A stretch of DNA of 64,000 bases from Tetrahymena elliotti 4EA (Eukaryota; Ciliophora; Oligohymenophorea; Hymenostomatida; Tetrahymenidae). Positions 24,196-36,834 of the stretch are shown here, in pieces. The DNA lies in contig JH720304.1 in NCBI GenBank assembly GCA_000231825.2, positions 596,724 to 660,723 of the forward strand, given 5' to 3'. Each line of letters starts with the position of its first letter. Position 1 is the stretch's first letter. Below the pieces are notes generated by a model that saw only the letters and a list, made by a program, of their open reading frames with translations, did no database searches and had not been told where the DNA came from. Made by a program: the position numbers and the translations under genes.

Positions 24196-25857
24196 AATAT
24201 CCACAAAATTAAAACTAGCTGTATTGTATATACATGAGTAGGCAAACAAAATATGCTAAACTAAAAAATAAAATAATAAATAATCTATCCTGCTATCTCC
24301 TCTAAAATCAAATAAATAAACTAAACTAATAAAAAATTAAATAACCAATCAAATAAATAAACTTAAAATTCTTCATAAAATAATCTTAAATCATTAAATT
24401 ATAAAAAAATCTTCTGTAAAAATTAAATTATGTTTTTACCAATGTCTTTCTTATTTTTCTAACTATATTATTTTCTCGATAATATGTTAGTATTTATTTG
24501 TATATAAATGATTATTTACATTATAATTTAAATTTATATTTTTACTTAATGAGTTCCTATATTAAGACCCTACTTTTTAAAAACATTTTTCAAAACTGTT
24601 GGTATTAATTTACCATATTAATTCCGCACTCGGCCCTCGGTTTTAGGCAAAACAGACCAAGGTTTTTAAAAATGTTTAAAATTAAAGGGATTGAATATAA
24701 AACTCCCTATATACAATAGAGAAATAGATAAGATTTCAGTATATTAAAATTCATTTCTATTTTTGATTTATTGCTGTTGATATTTTTTATTTCAGTAAAA
24801 TATTACATCTAAAAAGTAGAAGCTTACACTAAACAGAAATATTTAGTTTACATTTACTTGAATTAATGAGGCAAATTAAGGATTTATGTTAATTTTTGAT
24901 ACTAAAATTAATATCTTTGCAACTTCTATTTTTAGGTATTAAGGGACAATAATTTATTTTACATCTTTTTCCTTTATTTTTAAATTAGAAAGTTTGAAAT
25001 AATTTAAAAGTATACTCAGTAATCAGGTTAACAATTAACAATAAAAAGAATTTAATTCATATATTGAATGATAGGCAAGATAAATATTTCATTTTATGCT
25101 AAAATTTTATAATACACTTCCTTTTTTAGAGATCCATGATTTATCTATTTTATAAAAAAGGATGAAATAAATTATGTTCACATATTTATATATAGGTAGC
25201 AATATTATAATTCAAAAAAAAACAAATCAATAGTTATCTAATCAAAGAAATAAAATCTAATAGTAAATCTAGATTTTTCTATGCTTAAAAATTATTTAAC
25301 AATTTTTATTAAAAATAAATGAACTGATAATAATACGAAATACCTGTTTTTAATGGCACACTTCTAATATTGAGTTGAGTAATTACGCATAAAATAACTT
25401 TGACTTAATTCTAAAATTAAGTAATTAATAAAAGAATAAATTTATTTTTCTTAGGTCTTTTTTTCATATTTGTAAGATTGAACATGAATCAAGAATTTTT
25501 TATTTTGGATAAATCATATTTTATTAGTATTATTTAAATTGTAAAAGAAGATATTTGTTTCTTATTTAATTACAAAAGAATTATGATTTTTTAAAATCCT
25601 TTCTCAAAATAAATACAAGCTCATCAAGTTTCTTCTATGTCCCTTACTTAAATTTGCAAATTAAAATTTCTTCTACCAATAAATTTGATGAAAGAAGGGT
25701 AATTGCAGAAGTAAACAAAATCTTTCTTTTTTTAATTATCAGAAAAAGATAGTAAATTAAAAAAGTGCTGGGAAATAATTAACTAAAAAGAAATTTGTTA
25801 ATAATAAATTATTATTATAATACAAAAATACTAAACAGAAAAAACTTTAAATCCTAA
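24196..25857. other. Long noncoding stretch
   Basis: About 1.7 kb with no protein-like frame. The beginning (24240-24420) is rich in aataaa-type repeats that read as Gln/Asn but lack any gene structure. A GC-richer inverted-repeat element is listed separately. The rest is plain AT-rich spacer, ending in the promoter of the first four-helix gene. Confidence 0.45.
24578..24680. repeat. Inverted-repeat element with a GC-rich core
   Basis: Arms: ttaaaaacatttttcaaaac (from 24578) and ggtttttaaaaatgttt (24661-24677) are near reverse complements. Between them lies the most GC-rich run of the noncoding DNA here (ccgcactcggccctcgg at 24624-24640), which itself contains a perfect short hairpin gttttAGGCaaaac (24639-24652). 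It could be a miniature transposable element, an excision relic or a structured RNA. Nothing in the sequence decides between these. Confidence 0.5.
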
Positions 25858-26442
25858 ATGAAATCTTCTTTTGGATAAACTCAAAAAAATTAAATTATTA
25901 AAGGGCAAGTTCCTTTTAGGTTCTGCTTTTTTGCAGTAAATACAATTAATATGTTAGTTTATATGGTGTACATTTATGCCATATTCTATCAAGTTAATCT
26001 GTATCCATATTACTAGTTAGCAATAGTTATAGTTTTCTATCTCAGCTCCCTCATAAATGTTATGGCTGCTAAAAACTTAAATGAAAGCCTATTGAAAATT
26101 TCAAAAGTTTCTTGCTATTTTGTAGGATTCCTTCATCTTGTTTTGGCTGTATTGAGTTTAACTGGCCTTGTAATCTATCACAATAGTGGTGAAGACACTA
26201 AGAATTTATTTTGCACAATAATTTTGCTTATCTCTGTTTGCGAAATATTCCTCTACATTTTCAACTTTAAATACTTTAAATAATTGATTCTTTAAAAGAA
26301 TAATCATTTCGAAAATCAATAAACAGATGCTTAAAAGGAACAAGAAGAAGAAAATGAAAGTGATTCCTAAGGCAATGAAAATTAAGTTAAAATTAGTACT
26401 TAATATCTGTTAAACGGAGTTGGCTATCAACACTTTTTATGA
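25858..26442 (+). CDS. Four-helix membrane protein, array copy 1
   Basis: Single exon, 194 aa, ATG 25858 to TGA 26440. Four hydrophobic segments lie at ~20-46 (FRFCFFAVNTINMLVYMVYI), ~52-72 (YQLAIVIVFYLSSLINVMA), ~87-110 (SCYFVGFLHLVLAVLSLTGL) and ~122-145 (LFCTIILLISVCEIFLYIFN). A hydrophilic C-terminal tail (~150-194) is rich in Glu, Gln and Asn. Two marks recur in the five copies: a short N-terminal cytosolic segment, and an invariant-looking end of helix 4, FNFKYFKQ here, matching LNYKYLNQ or FDYTNFKYISQ in others. The opening MKSSFGQTQKNQI nearly equals that of copy 2 (MKSSFGKTEKNQI). It resembles no family I can name; tetraspan proteins of similar size are common in ciliates. Confidence 0.82.
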
Positions 26443-27210
26443 TCTAACTGATCACAAAAGGGAAACTAAACCGTAGTAGCTGTGATTGATGACTGGTTGA
26501 TATAAAAATACGTTGGTGTATTTATTTTCATATTATCTATAAAAAAAAGTAAAAATATATATCTCAATAAATTAATAATATATATTTAAAACTACTATAA
26601 TAATATACTCTCTATAAAAACTAATTGAAAAGTGTTGATTTATTTATTTATATATTCATTTACTAATACTACTTAATTATAACTATTAAATAAAATTAAT
26701 TTTTCAGGATTAATAATGAGTCGATTTTCTTCTTTTTACTCTTAATTAATCGTAAAAAGCATCTACCTTTTACTAAATATTACTAAAGAAATCTTAAATT
26801 TATATTTCTTGTAATAAAGATTTGATTTCTTTTATACACTTCTTTTTTTTGATATTATCAGAGGGAAGAATTTGATAGTTATGGTGATGAGTACTAAATT
26901 ATAATTATAATTTTCTTTTATTATTGAATAATTAAAAAAGCTCTAAACAAATATTTATTGCCTCAGTTTACACTTAATTTTTCTCAGCTTGAATCATAAA
27001 CCTTAGTAAAGCCATTGTAAAAAATAGCTAACTGAAGTTAGATTTATATCTAATCAAGTAATAATTAAATCCAGAAAATCAAAAGAGGCTGATTAAATCA
27101 TTACAAAAGTTGGATGTATAAAAAACATCAATTGCAATTTAGTTCATCACTTAAATAAAATAAAAATAGACATCAACATATTTCTTTACTAAGTAATTTA
27201 TATAATTTAA

Positions 27211-27675
27211 ATGTTACTTGTTTATTAATTTAAGCTATTATTTATTAATAATAAATATTTATTTTTCTAAAAAACTAATTAATGGTTTTTGTGGCATACA
27301 TAAACTAATACTCATTGGCATTTAAAGCAATTTGAGAATAATAAATCTAAAATATTAATACGAGTATTAAATAAGGGAAATATTAAAGTTGATAAAGAAT
27401 TATAAATAAATAAACTCAAAGAAGAAATCAATTTTATGTCTTCCATTAATTCAAAAAACTAAAATGATTTGAAACAGGAAAATTTATTCCTAAAGTTTGA
27501 TATTAAATGGGGGAAAAAAGTATAAAAGAATAATTTGGTAAAATTAAGTAATTAAAAGCACATCAAATTAATGAGAAACTTTTTTGTAAGAAAATTTATT
27601 TGTGAATTTTCTTAAGCAAAAAATATAAACTATCATAAAAACTAATTAAAACTAATTGAATTAAAACGTATCTGA
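27211..27675 (+). CDS. Hypothetical ORF between array copies 1 and 2
   Basis: Frame from ATG 27211 to TGA 27673 (154 aa) with TAA/TAG as Gln. Its middle reads NQWFLWHTQTNTHWHLKQFE and the end is Lys-rich. The frame is open much further upstream (to about 26626), but TGA is rare by chance in such AT-rich DNA, so openness alone proves little. It has no recognised domain. It may be noncoding. Confidence 0.25.
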
Positions 27676-28637
27676 TCAATCGATTCTCCTTTTTAATTGA
27701 TAATAATCATCATTTCAATTACTATAAGGTTTATTTCGCACTATGCTAAAATATCAATAATTTAATCCTTAATTATATTTGCAAATTATTATCTTTTAAT
27801 GCCATTGAAACTCTCCTCTTTATTCTAAGAACAAATTACCTTATTAGTTTACAATTCCTTTACCAAAAAGTCCTAACAAAATCTAATCAATAATAAAGAA
27901 GAAGTAAGAATATATAAAACTTTGATAATATTTCTTTTCTTCACCTTTAAAATTATTTTTTTGTTCAAGCATTTCAGGATCACCCTAACTCTCTGAAATT
28001 TCTATTAGACATAGACAAAATTAGCTAAATCTTCATGCTCACTCACCCGTTTTCTATTTTTTTTCCAATTTTGATTAATTTTTTTTTTTCTTACTTAATT
28101 AAATATTTTATTTTTCTCATTATTTTAACTTTCAAAAAATTTTTTTCTTTTGACAAGAAAAGAACATTCAAAACCAGAAGTTAACAGTAGCCACTTTTAA
28201 AAAAACTGCTTTAATTTGTTTTGAAAGTTTTGGTTTAAAAATAAAAATAATAAAAAATGATTTTTTATCAGTTACTTTAGTTTGTGAAATAGTTTTTTTG
28301 TTACAACGTCATGCTATTAGTGAATAATTAATTAAATACTTAAAAACTCTTCATTAAAATTTTTTCAGATCGTATACTCTATAAAAATAATACTTATTTA
28401 TTAATTTTAACCTAAACATTTACTTATGCTTATAATTTCTGAAAAATTTGCTATCACCGCTAATTTATATTTAGATTAATTTTAATCATTTACAAGGTGT
28501 AACAAGGAATTGTTTCTAATCTCCTTTTTTTTTTGGGTCAGAAAGACTTTCCTTAATAATATAGTTAATGAAGAATTTTGGATTTTTTGTAATAAAAATT
28601 AAGTAATTAAAATTGAAAAAAACAAAACAAAAACTTA
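27676..28637. other. Noncoding AT-rich stretch
   Basis: Spacer upstream of array copy 2. The last 60 bp (aatgaaatcttcttttgga following an A-rich leader) closely resemble the sequence just upstream of and at the start of copy 1 (25840-25880). This shows that duplication included the proximal promoter. No gene seen. Confidence 0.45.
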
Positions 28638-29240
28638 ATGAAATCTTCTTTTGGAAAAACCGAGAAAAACTAAATTCTTTTTAGTTAAGTACCATTTAAT
28701 AAGTTATTCTTATTTGCTAATACATTTAATATATTAGCTTATATGATATACACTTATACTATGTTCAACTAAGTTAATCTTTATCCTTGGTGCTAGCTTG
28801 TGCTCGTAATGATTTTCAGTGTATACTCTCTCGTAAATCTTATATCAACTAGAAATCTCAATTACAATCTGCTACAAATTTAAAAGGCATCTAGTGTAAT
28901 AGCTGGATTACTACACTTCGTATGTGCAATTTTAACCAAAATCGGATTTATTGAATACTACAATGATACTTAAAAGACCGAAGAAATTATTTGCATTTTT
29001 CTCATGATTTTTTTAATTTTAGAAATTTTTATAGATATGCTCAACTACAGTTTCTTGAGAACAATATTAAAATTAATGAAAGGACATAATGGAGAAAGAG
29101 AATATGATTCACCTGAAGAAGGTTATGATGAAGAATCAACAGTAAACGAATAATCATTCGAAACAAATGATGTTGAAAATTAATCATAAATAAAAACCAT
29201 ACTAAATGACTAAGTAAAAATAGCCTAGGAAACAGCATGA
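28638..29240 (+). CDS. Four-helix membrane protein, array copy 2
   Basis: Single exon, 200 aa, ATG 28638 to TGA 29238. It is the closest relative of copy 1: same opening (MKSSFGKTEKNQI), QVNLYPW(C/Y)QL between helices 1 and 2 as in QVNLYPYYQL, and the same spacing of four hydrophobic segments (~22-47, ~53-73, ~88-110, ~124-145). The loop after helix 3 differs (EYYNDTQKTEE against IYHNSGEDTKN). The cytosolic tail is acidic (REYDSPEEGYDEES). Diverged tails on a conserved membrane core suggest that the core keeps a shared structural role while tails vary. Confidence 0.82.
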
Positions 29241-31990
29241 AAAATTTTCTTTCAATACACAAAATTCTAAAATTTTTCTTGAAGCAAAATAAATTTTGAC
29301 TTTAACTCTAATATAAATAAAATATTTTTTGTAATTTACTGATAATTTAAACTGCATTTTTAAACAAATCTATCCTTAAATCTCAAAAAAATAAAACACA
29401 AAAAGAATATTAGTATTTATATCATTCATAAATTTGTCATATCAAATAAAAAGAAATTTTGAAATTAACAATTTTTGATTTTTACTTGACTAAGTTCTTA
29501 CAATTTTTTATTAACTAAACAATATTTCGTACTTCTCATTTTATAATTTTTAATTGATTTCTCTCTTTATCTATGATAAATTATTTCATTTAGTACTAGG
29601 AAATTAAGTTTTACCCTTATATTCATTATATTACTAATAACTCGACAATTTAATTAAATAAAGTACTTTATTATCAATATTTATTGCTATTTTTAGATTA
29701 AAAAAAATTTTTGCGAACAACAACACACCGAAATTTGATTAATTTTACTTATCTATCTCAAGTGCTACCCTTTGATTTTTTTTCTTTTCAATAGGATTCA
29801 AAATTAAAAAAAAATTGTTTATTTTTAAGTCATTAACTTAAAAAAATCGCATGAAGTCCTATATTCAATACATAAAAATATGAAATAAAAAAACTATATT
29901 TCTGATAATGATATAGAAATTGAAATGGAGTGAAATTAGCTTTTAGAAATAGTCAAATACATTGATTTTAGATCTTTAAAAAAAGAATGTAAACTAAATT
30001 AATTTTCTTATAAAAGAAAAGAAATCCTCTGAAGTGTGGAAATAAAAAGAGGATAATTTTAATAGATAATTAAATATTTTAGATTAGCCACAAATTAAGT
30101 GTAATAATCTTTTTCTCACTTTAATGAAGCGATTTTAGTTTATTTATCATATGAAATTACATCCTTACACTTCAACTAATTTTCAAATGCAAAAATCAAA
30201 TGAAAATTCAAATGTAAAATAATATTTTCTACTTGAAAAACTATTTAGAGCATTTTATCAAAATAAATATTTTACTTGTTCATATTTTAAAATATTTTAA
30301 ATGAATGATTGATTGATTCATTTAGCTTTTAATTTGGATTTATTATTGCATAAAAAATATTATAATAATAGAATTAATAATAATTTTCTTTATTTATTTT
30401 TCGCTCAATAATAATTTTAAATAAAAAAATAATTTAGAGTTGAATCATTCTTTCAATTAAAATTTTATTTTTTTAATAATATTAAATTATTTTTATTAGT
30501 TAGATTTTCTTAAGATGATCTGATCTGACTATTGAAGGAGTTTGAATTTATTTAATTTACTTGTCAGTTTTAATTTTGTTGCTCAATTTTATATGATATT
30601 CGCTCATTACATCTTCATCATTAAATATTTTTGGAATACAAATAGAATAAGATTGTTTATTAATTTTTTTAAATATTTAATAAAAAATTAAAAAGAATAT
30701 TTTTTAGATAGATTATCTAATTAATCTGGATTTAAGTCAGATAACCTTAACATTTAGACTCTTAATTTATATTCATCAAATATATTAAATGTAAGATCTC
30801 TTTAATCACTATCATCTTGATTGAGATCAAAACTAGTTTTACCTCTACTTCTCTATTCCTAAAATTAATGAAAACAATTTGTTTACAAAAAGACCATAAC
30901 AATATTTCTTTCTTTGTTTCATAAGCAATATTTTTTTATTAAAAAAAATTATTTTGGGGTTTGTTTGGTAAATTCAAGTAAAAGATGTTTGATGATAATT
31001 TAGTTTTCACACAGTTTTTTAAATAAATCAAACTAAGTATTTGATATTAATATTGAATTATTAACATAATATTATGTTTGATGGTTTAATTAAAGATACT
31101 TAAGTTACAAGAAATAATATTTAATTGATACTAGCATTTAGACTCTAATTTTTGGTATTTGAAAACTTACTCTAAATTTTCTAAAATCAATAAGGAATGT
31201 AGTGAATTAACAATATTTTAAATTAAAAAACATTTTAATAACACATTATTTTTTAATGTAACAATTTCTTCTTACTAAATTTTAATAATATTTTACTTGT
31301 TATTTGTTATGTTATTTTTTATAGGAAGCAGCTTAACAAAATTAATTAGCATTTTTATAGATTAATTATTTTCTATTTTAAATATTTAAAGAAATAAATA
31401 GATAGAGTTTATCAAAATATGTGATATAAATAAATCAATTTAATAAAAAATGGATCAAATTCATATAGACAAAAAGAAAGAAAGCTAATATAGCAGATTA
31501 TATATATGAATTCATTTTTAATCAGTCAAGATTAAAAAGATCTACCTTTCCCAATAGTTTTAATAACTATATAGATATTGCAGTAAATTTCTTTTTACCT
31601 ATCTGGGTAGATGACTAATATTTTTCATTTAAAGCTTATTTCATAAAAGATTAATTTTTAAAAAATAAGCTAATTTACTGCCTTTGTTTATGAATTGTTC
31701 TAAGATTTAATATCATGATACTCTTACAAGTTCATGCCTTGTAACAGATTTTAAAGATTTTAGTCTCCAAATAAAATTAATAAGAAAGATATTAATTTTT
31801 TTATATTTCTATACTCATAAATTAGTTTAGATAGAGTATTTTTATTATCTATTTCACTAAAAGAGATATTCAGATTAATTAAAAAATTATCAAAATGAAC
31901 TTACTAGTCTGTCAATAGAAATTTTTTTTAGATAGTAAAATATAATAAATTAATTAATAAAAAATCAAAAATAATATCAATTAAAAGTAA
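29241..31990. other. Long noncoding spacer in the four-helix array
   Basis: 2.7 kb without a convincing gene on either strand. It contains two blocks that match the next spacer (listed as repeats), so the spacer was copied with the gene. Confidence 0.5.
30079..30200. repeat. Segmental-duplication block, mate near 33474
   Basis: The block with aagtgtaataatcttttt, then tcatatgaaattacat and an ending attttcaaatgcaaa corresponds to 33474-33600, which has tagtgtaataatcttttt, agcatgaaaaattacat and ctttcaaaaatgtaaa. A second pair is 31370-31430 (tctattttaaatatttaaag, ending atagagtttat) and 34425-34485 (tctatttcaaatatttgaag, ending cagaatttat). The offsets are ~3.1-3.4 kb, close to the 3.15 kb between copies 3 and 4, so a gene plus its spacer was duplicated as a unit. 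Confidence 0.65.
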
Positions 31991-32575
31991 ATGCAAAATT
32001 TAGGTTAAGATTCATAATAAAAAAACTATTCTTAGGATGATTAAAAAAGTTGCTTCTATGTCATAAATTCCATCTTGATAATTTTTATTCTTTCCTAGCT
32101 GTTTACTTAGAAGGAAGGTAACTTTATTCTCATCTTACTTAGCTTAGCTTATCATGGCTTGAATATTTTTGCAGCTTATAACCTCAATCTTTACTGGATG
32201 AAATTCTAAAAAATTGTATCAATATGCTTTGGTATTATTCATGGAATAATTGTTTTGGTAATGGCTTTTGTTTTTATAGCTGTCATTTTTGGAAAACCTA
32301 ATGGTAGGGATGAATAAAATAAATCTCTTGCTTTTGTGGTAGTTTTTTTAGGTACAGCTATCGTATCTTTGATTCTATTAGTGGATATCCTTAATTACAA
32401 ATATTTAAACCAGTAAATTACTTTTCTTGAGATCTAAGATGGCGGATATTCATGCTAATATTTTGGTAATAAGTACGCTTATTATAATCATCAAATAACT
32501 CATCCCTTAATAAATTAAAAGTAAAATGAAATTGAATTAAAAGACATTGAAAGTTAAATTAGAATACAATATTGA
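31991..32575 (+). CDS. Four-helix membrane protein, array copy 3
   Basis: Single exon, 194 aa, ATG 31991 to TGA 32573. Helices lie at ~22-40 (CFYVINSILIIFILSQLF), ~48-68 (FILILLSLAYHGLNIFAAY), ~80-105 (SICFGIIHGIIVLVMAFVF) and ~118-140 (AFVVVFLGTAIVSLILLVDI). Helix 4 ends in LNYKYLNQ, the shared array mark. Helix 3 keeps the CFG(I/V)IH motif that recurs in copy 4. The tail contains Tyr/Gly/Gln-rich sequence (GGYSCQYFGNKYAYYNHQ) instead of the acidic tails of copies 1 and 2. Copies 3 and 4 form one subgroup (NIFAAYNL/NIYAAYDL). Confidence 0.82.
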
Positions 32576-32815
32576 GATTACTTTTACTATTAACCTAAAT
32601 TATTAGTTATTTTTAATAATAATTACTTTATTATCCAATAAACATTCAATATATATATAAATTTAAAATTATTTATTTTGTAAAAAGAACTTGTTTCTCC
32701 GTTAATTAATTAGAAATTAATAAGAGATTATATTTTTCTTATTTTATTTAAAAAATATGATAAAAAAGCAATATTTTTCTTAATATTTATTTTATTATCA
32801 AATTTATTATTTTCT

Positions 32816-33208
32816 TCAAAATGTTCTCTGTTTCATAAGCAGATTAAAGTTCAGAAAAAGAAATGCTTCATAAATTATTTTAGTAATATTATTAGGGAAA
32901 CAATGAATAATGTTTTCAATTTTGTTGAAACAATATTAAAATAAATATTCTGAGTATTTTCTTTCAATATATTTATTCTTTCTCAATTAGATGTGATTAT
33001 TCTTGCTGGGCTTGTAAACACTTGATTTACCTTTTTGTTGAATTTTATTCACAAAATAATTGAAAAAGCTATTACAATTTTTTACAGTCCATGATAATTT
33101 GCTTTTAGTTTTTTTAAAAGTTTTGTTTGCTTTACTTTTTAAAAGTATTAATTGATTGACCAACATAGAATTTGATTTATATATAGAAAGTAATTTAGCG
33201 AAGGGCAT
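32816..33208 (-). CDS. Hypothetical small minus-strand ORF
   Basis: Minus-strand frame from ATG 33208 to TGA at 32816, 130 aa. The first 72 codons contain no TAA or TAG even though these are allowed as Gln, and the sequence is basic and protein-like (LVNQLILLKSKANKTFKKTK, then SKLSWTVKNCNSFFNYF). The second half is more hydrophobic and less convincing. No family recognised. It is inside a duplicated spacer, yet I see no equivalent frame in the neighbouring spacers. Confidence 0.25.
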
Positions 33209-35135
33209 TAACTAAATTAAATTAAAGAATTAGAGCATTAAATTAGTAAATAAATTTTTAAATGAAACTTTACCTCAACAAAGCTTGATTAAAAAAGATG
33301 AATGGCAACGATGCTAATGTTTAATATAAAATGAGTCAAATTTTTTTTGAAATTTTTTAATTAATTATTTTATTCATTTGTTAAAGAATTTTATCAAATT
33401 GTTGTAAAAAAAAAGTTATCTAGTAAGCAGATGAATAAAAAAGAGTAAATTCATTACATAATTAAGTATTTCAGATGTACCACATATTTAGTGTAATAAT
33501 CTTTTTTTATAATTTAGACTTTCTCAAATAACCTATCTTAATAGCATGAAAAATTACATTTTAATTACTTTCAAAAATGTAAATACTACATGAAAAGAAA
33601 AAAGGATTAAATTATTTTATTTTTAAAGAAAAGCTCTCATTCTAATCTAACTTCCCTAAATTCTATGATGAAGCCATGAACTATTTATTAACCATAATAT
33701 GTGAAATTAAGAATTCAATATAATTATAAAATAAAATATTTAAATTATAAGGCTAAATAATTTTATGTGTCAAGTACATACATACATTTTTAAATATTTT
33801 AAAATACTTTGTAATAAATAAAGTTTTTGATTTCTTAGTGAAAAATAATAAATATTAATTACAATTGAAAAAGCATAATTTATCTTTTTATCTCTCAAAT
33901 ATGAGAATAAATTTAATTTTAATTAAACGAAAAAGATTTATTAAAATAATTTTTAAAACAATACTCTTTTTGTTTAAAATAAATATTCAATCAAAGTGAA
34001 AAATTTCTTCCAAGTTATTTAAATTATTTATTGCATTTTTTAACAAGTGAAGATGATACTTTATTTTCAATAATTTATTAATATTTTCAATAAAAAGTCA
34101 AAAAAAGTAAGCCAATATACTAGATTCAAGGACAGTAGTTAATATAGATCAAATCTTTTTTTTAAATATAAAAATTATTTTGCTTTTTGAATTCTTTCAA
34201 GCCAATATCTATTTGATCAAACTTAATTGAATTTTACAAAAATCTGTAGAATCTTGAAGGAAACATAAAAATTTAAATAATATTTAAAATTGATTTATAT
34301 GCTAATTTTTAAAAGTAAAAGTATATTAATTTTTGTACGATCCAATATGGTTTTAAAGTTATTTACTTTCTTTATTTTCATCTTTAATTTAACTTTTATA
34401 GAAAAAGAAAATTTGAATGTTTCTGAATTTCTGTTATCTATTTCAAATATTTGAAGAAATTAATTGACAGAATTTATTAATTTTTTAATAGAGATAAATA
34501 ATATCTAAAATATCATTCAAATTCTGATAAAAAAATGTAGAAAAATTGAAAAAGATACAAATAGTAGTACTAATATGTTTTTAATCAATAAAAATATAGA
34601 GGTTTTTATACCTACTTTTTTCATTAAAACTACTCCTTTCAGATATTTTTTAGTTTATTAATAAAGGTAGATTATTAGTATTTTAGATTTTAAAATTATT
34701 TCTTATTGAATAAAGTTAAAAAAAACTCAAAATAAGTATTATTATCCTCCTAAAAATCATTTATATAGAGTAAGCACTTTAAACTAAATTAATAGTTAGA
34801 CTAGAGGAGTTCATATAATGAAATAGTTTTGAGAAGATCTATTCTACAAATAAAAATAGTAAAAAAATATTAATTCTTAATTTTTGCCTCATATTTGATT
34901 TGTTTGGGTTTGAGGAATTCTTTTCCTGTCTATTATATTCTGATAAAAAATATTTATTTTTAATTGATTTTTAATTATTTTTGATAATTTTTTTCTTGAT
35001 TAAATAATATTTGATTGTTAAAAATTAGGAATAAGATTATTCATTTTGATATTTTGTCTATAAAAGATAATATCTATTGTTTAATTAAGATACTTACTTA
35101 CAATTACAATTAAGTAGAGAAAGAGCCATCAAAAG
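33209..35135. other. Noncoding spacer in the four-helix array
   Basis: AT-rich, containing the mates of the duplicated blocks near 33474 and 34425. No gene seen. The last ~100 bp are the proximal promoter of copy 4. Confidence 0.5.
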
Positions 35136-35678
35136 ATGCACAATTAAATACTCTATTAAAGTATCATAGAAGATAAACGTAGGAATGTATACTTTATTAT
35201 AAATTCAATATGCACATTCTTTACAATAGTGTCTTTACTATATAATAATAATTCTAGTTCTTTAGTTAGTTTATTTTACTATGGGTTAAATATCTATGCA
35301 GCATATGACCTAAAAGTTAGCATGATTAAATTTTAAAAGATAGTAACAATTTGTTTTGGAGTTATTCACTCTTTTTTTGTCTTAATTATGGCTTTTTATT
35401 TGATTGTTTTGGTATTTGACATATCTGATATCAAAGGCTATTATCCTGATGCTTTTATAGAGTTTATGACTTTGATAGGAATTTTTTTTGTGGTTGTACT
35501 AATTGATGTATTAAATTACTAGTATCTAAAGTTGCTCACTACATTTTTAGAAAACTCAATCTATTCATTCTAAATGAGTAACTAAATATAACTAAACTAA
35601 TAATTTATTCCACCTGCTTAAAATTAGCATTTAAATTAAACTGAATTATAAGATTTAGAGAACTAAAGGCAACAATGA
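35136..35678 (+). CDS. Four-helix membrane protein, array copy 4
   Basis: Single exon, 180 aa, ATG 35136 to TGA 35676; the shortest copy. Helices lie at ~19-36 (VYFIINSICTFFTIVSLLY), ~43-60 (LVSLFYYGLNIYAAYDL), ~72-97 (TICFGVIHSFFVLIMAFYLI) and ~112-135 (FMTLIGIFFVVVLIDVLNY). The helix-4 end LNYQYLK matches copy 3. The first extracellular or lumenal loop is shorter than in copies 1 and 2. The tail is Gln/Asn-rich (QMSNQIQLNQQFIPPAQNQH). It is clearly the sister of copy 3 by sequence and by its spacer. Confidence 0.82.
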
Positions 35679-36834
35679 AGTTAAAAAAGCAATTATAGAA
35701 TTTATTACTACTTAATATAAAATAAATTAAGAATTTGCTTTTGTATTGATTAATAAACCTTTATGATAGATATAAAAAAATATTTAGATTTGTAATTATA
35801 TTTATACATAAGTTTTGTTTTAAATTGTTTTAAAAAAATTATTTCTTATATCAGAAATTAATTAAATTAATAAAAATGATTCTTTCATAAAATGTATTTT
35901 TTAATCTAAAACAAATTGTAAAAAAATTTATAATTTTTAATTTAAAGTAAAGTTAATTTTGGATAACAAATCCTTATTTTCTTATATTCAAATTATTAAG
36001 AATATTTTCATATCAAAAATCCAAGACATTGAGAAATTTCATTTATCAAAACATTTTAAAAAGAATATTTTTTAAATATATATATATATATATATAGTAC
36101 GCTAGGGTACTGCCTTAGTAAAGGCTACATACAAATAGAATACATATGCAGAGGGTTGGAATATGTTTTTGTGTGGATATGAGGGGTTTGAAGCAGTTCT
36201 TATTATCAATATCTAATATATAGTTATAACAATATTAAATTAATAGATTTTTATATGGCATCTTGATTATTATATTTTGGAAAGGTATGGATCAATTTAA
36301 ATATTTTAAAATATAAAATATACTATCTTAATTCAATCTTCAGAAAAATTATTAAAGTTACACTAAACTTTACTTCTCTTTCAAAGTTGTAATTATTAAT
36401 ATTTTTAAACAAAAAAGAAATAAATATTTAAATTTTAGATAAAATGGAATCTAATTTTTCACACGTTTAAACAAAGAAAAACCATATTTCAAATAAATCA
36501 ACTTAATCTATCATTAAATTCTTTATTTTTCATAAACATTGGAAATTTTCAGTTTTAAGTACTAGTAGTCGATCTGATCTGTTAAACAAATATTGAAAAA
36601 CCTAGCTAAACACTTCAAAAAATATGGTCTTTTAAAACAAAGTATCAGTAAATATTTAAAATAATAGGACAGAGTCAAAATAAATATTCTGATCATCTGT
36701 AACAAACAAACACCAGGTAAATATTTCTCTAGGATGAAAATTGAATATTGGATTTATTAAAGTATTAAAAAGTTTGTAATACAGAAAATAATTAATAAAA
36801 CAAGATAAAAATTAAGAAAAGAAAAATAAAGTTC
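35679..36834. other. Spacer with an anomalous GC-richer patch
   Basis: Mostly AT-rich spacer. At 36078-36098 there is a (TA)n run, directly followed by gtacgctagggtactgcctt and about 90 bp of unusually G-rich sequence (gcagagggttgg, then gtggatatgaggggtttg) to about 36200. The gtac...gtac palindrome sits at the junction. The composition differs sharply from the array around it, but no ORF, tRNA fold or known element is evident. Confidence 0.45.

Noticed and set aside
26626..27675. A plus-strand frame free of TGA for about 350 codons
   Set aside because: Openness alone is weak evidence because G is scarce and only TGA stops. Only the part from ATG 27211 looks at all protein-like, and it was kept as low confidence.
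36100..36200. tRNA or small RNA in the G-rich patch
   Set aside because: No cloverleaf, no A/B box pair and no conserved anticodon arm could be drawn; reported only as an anomaly.
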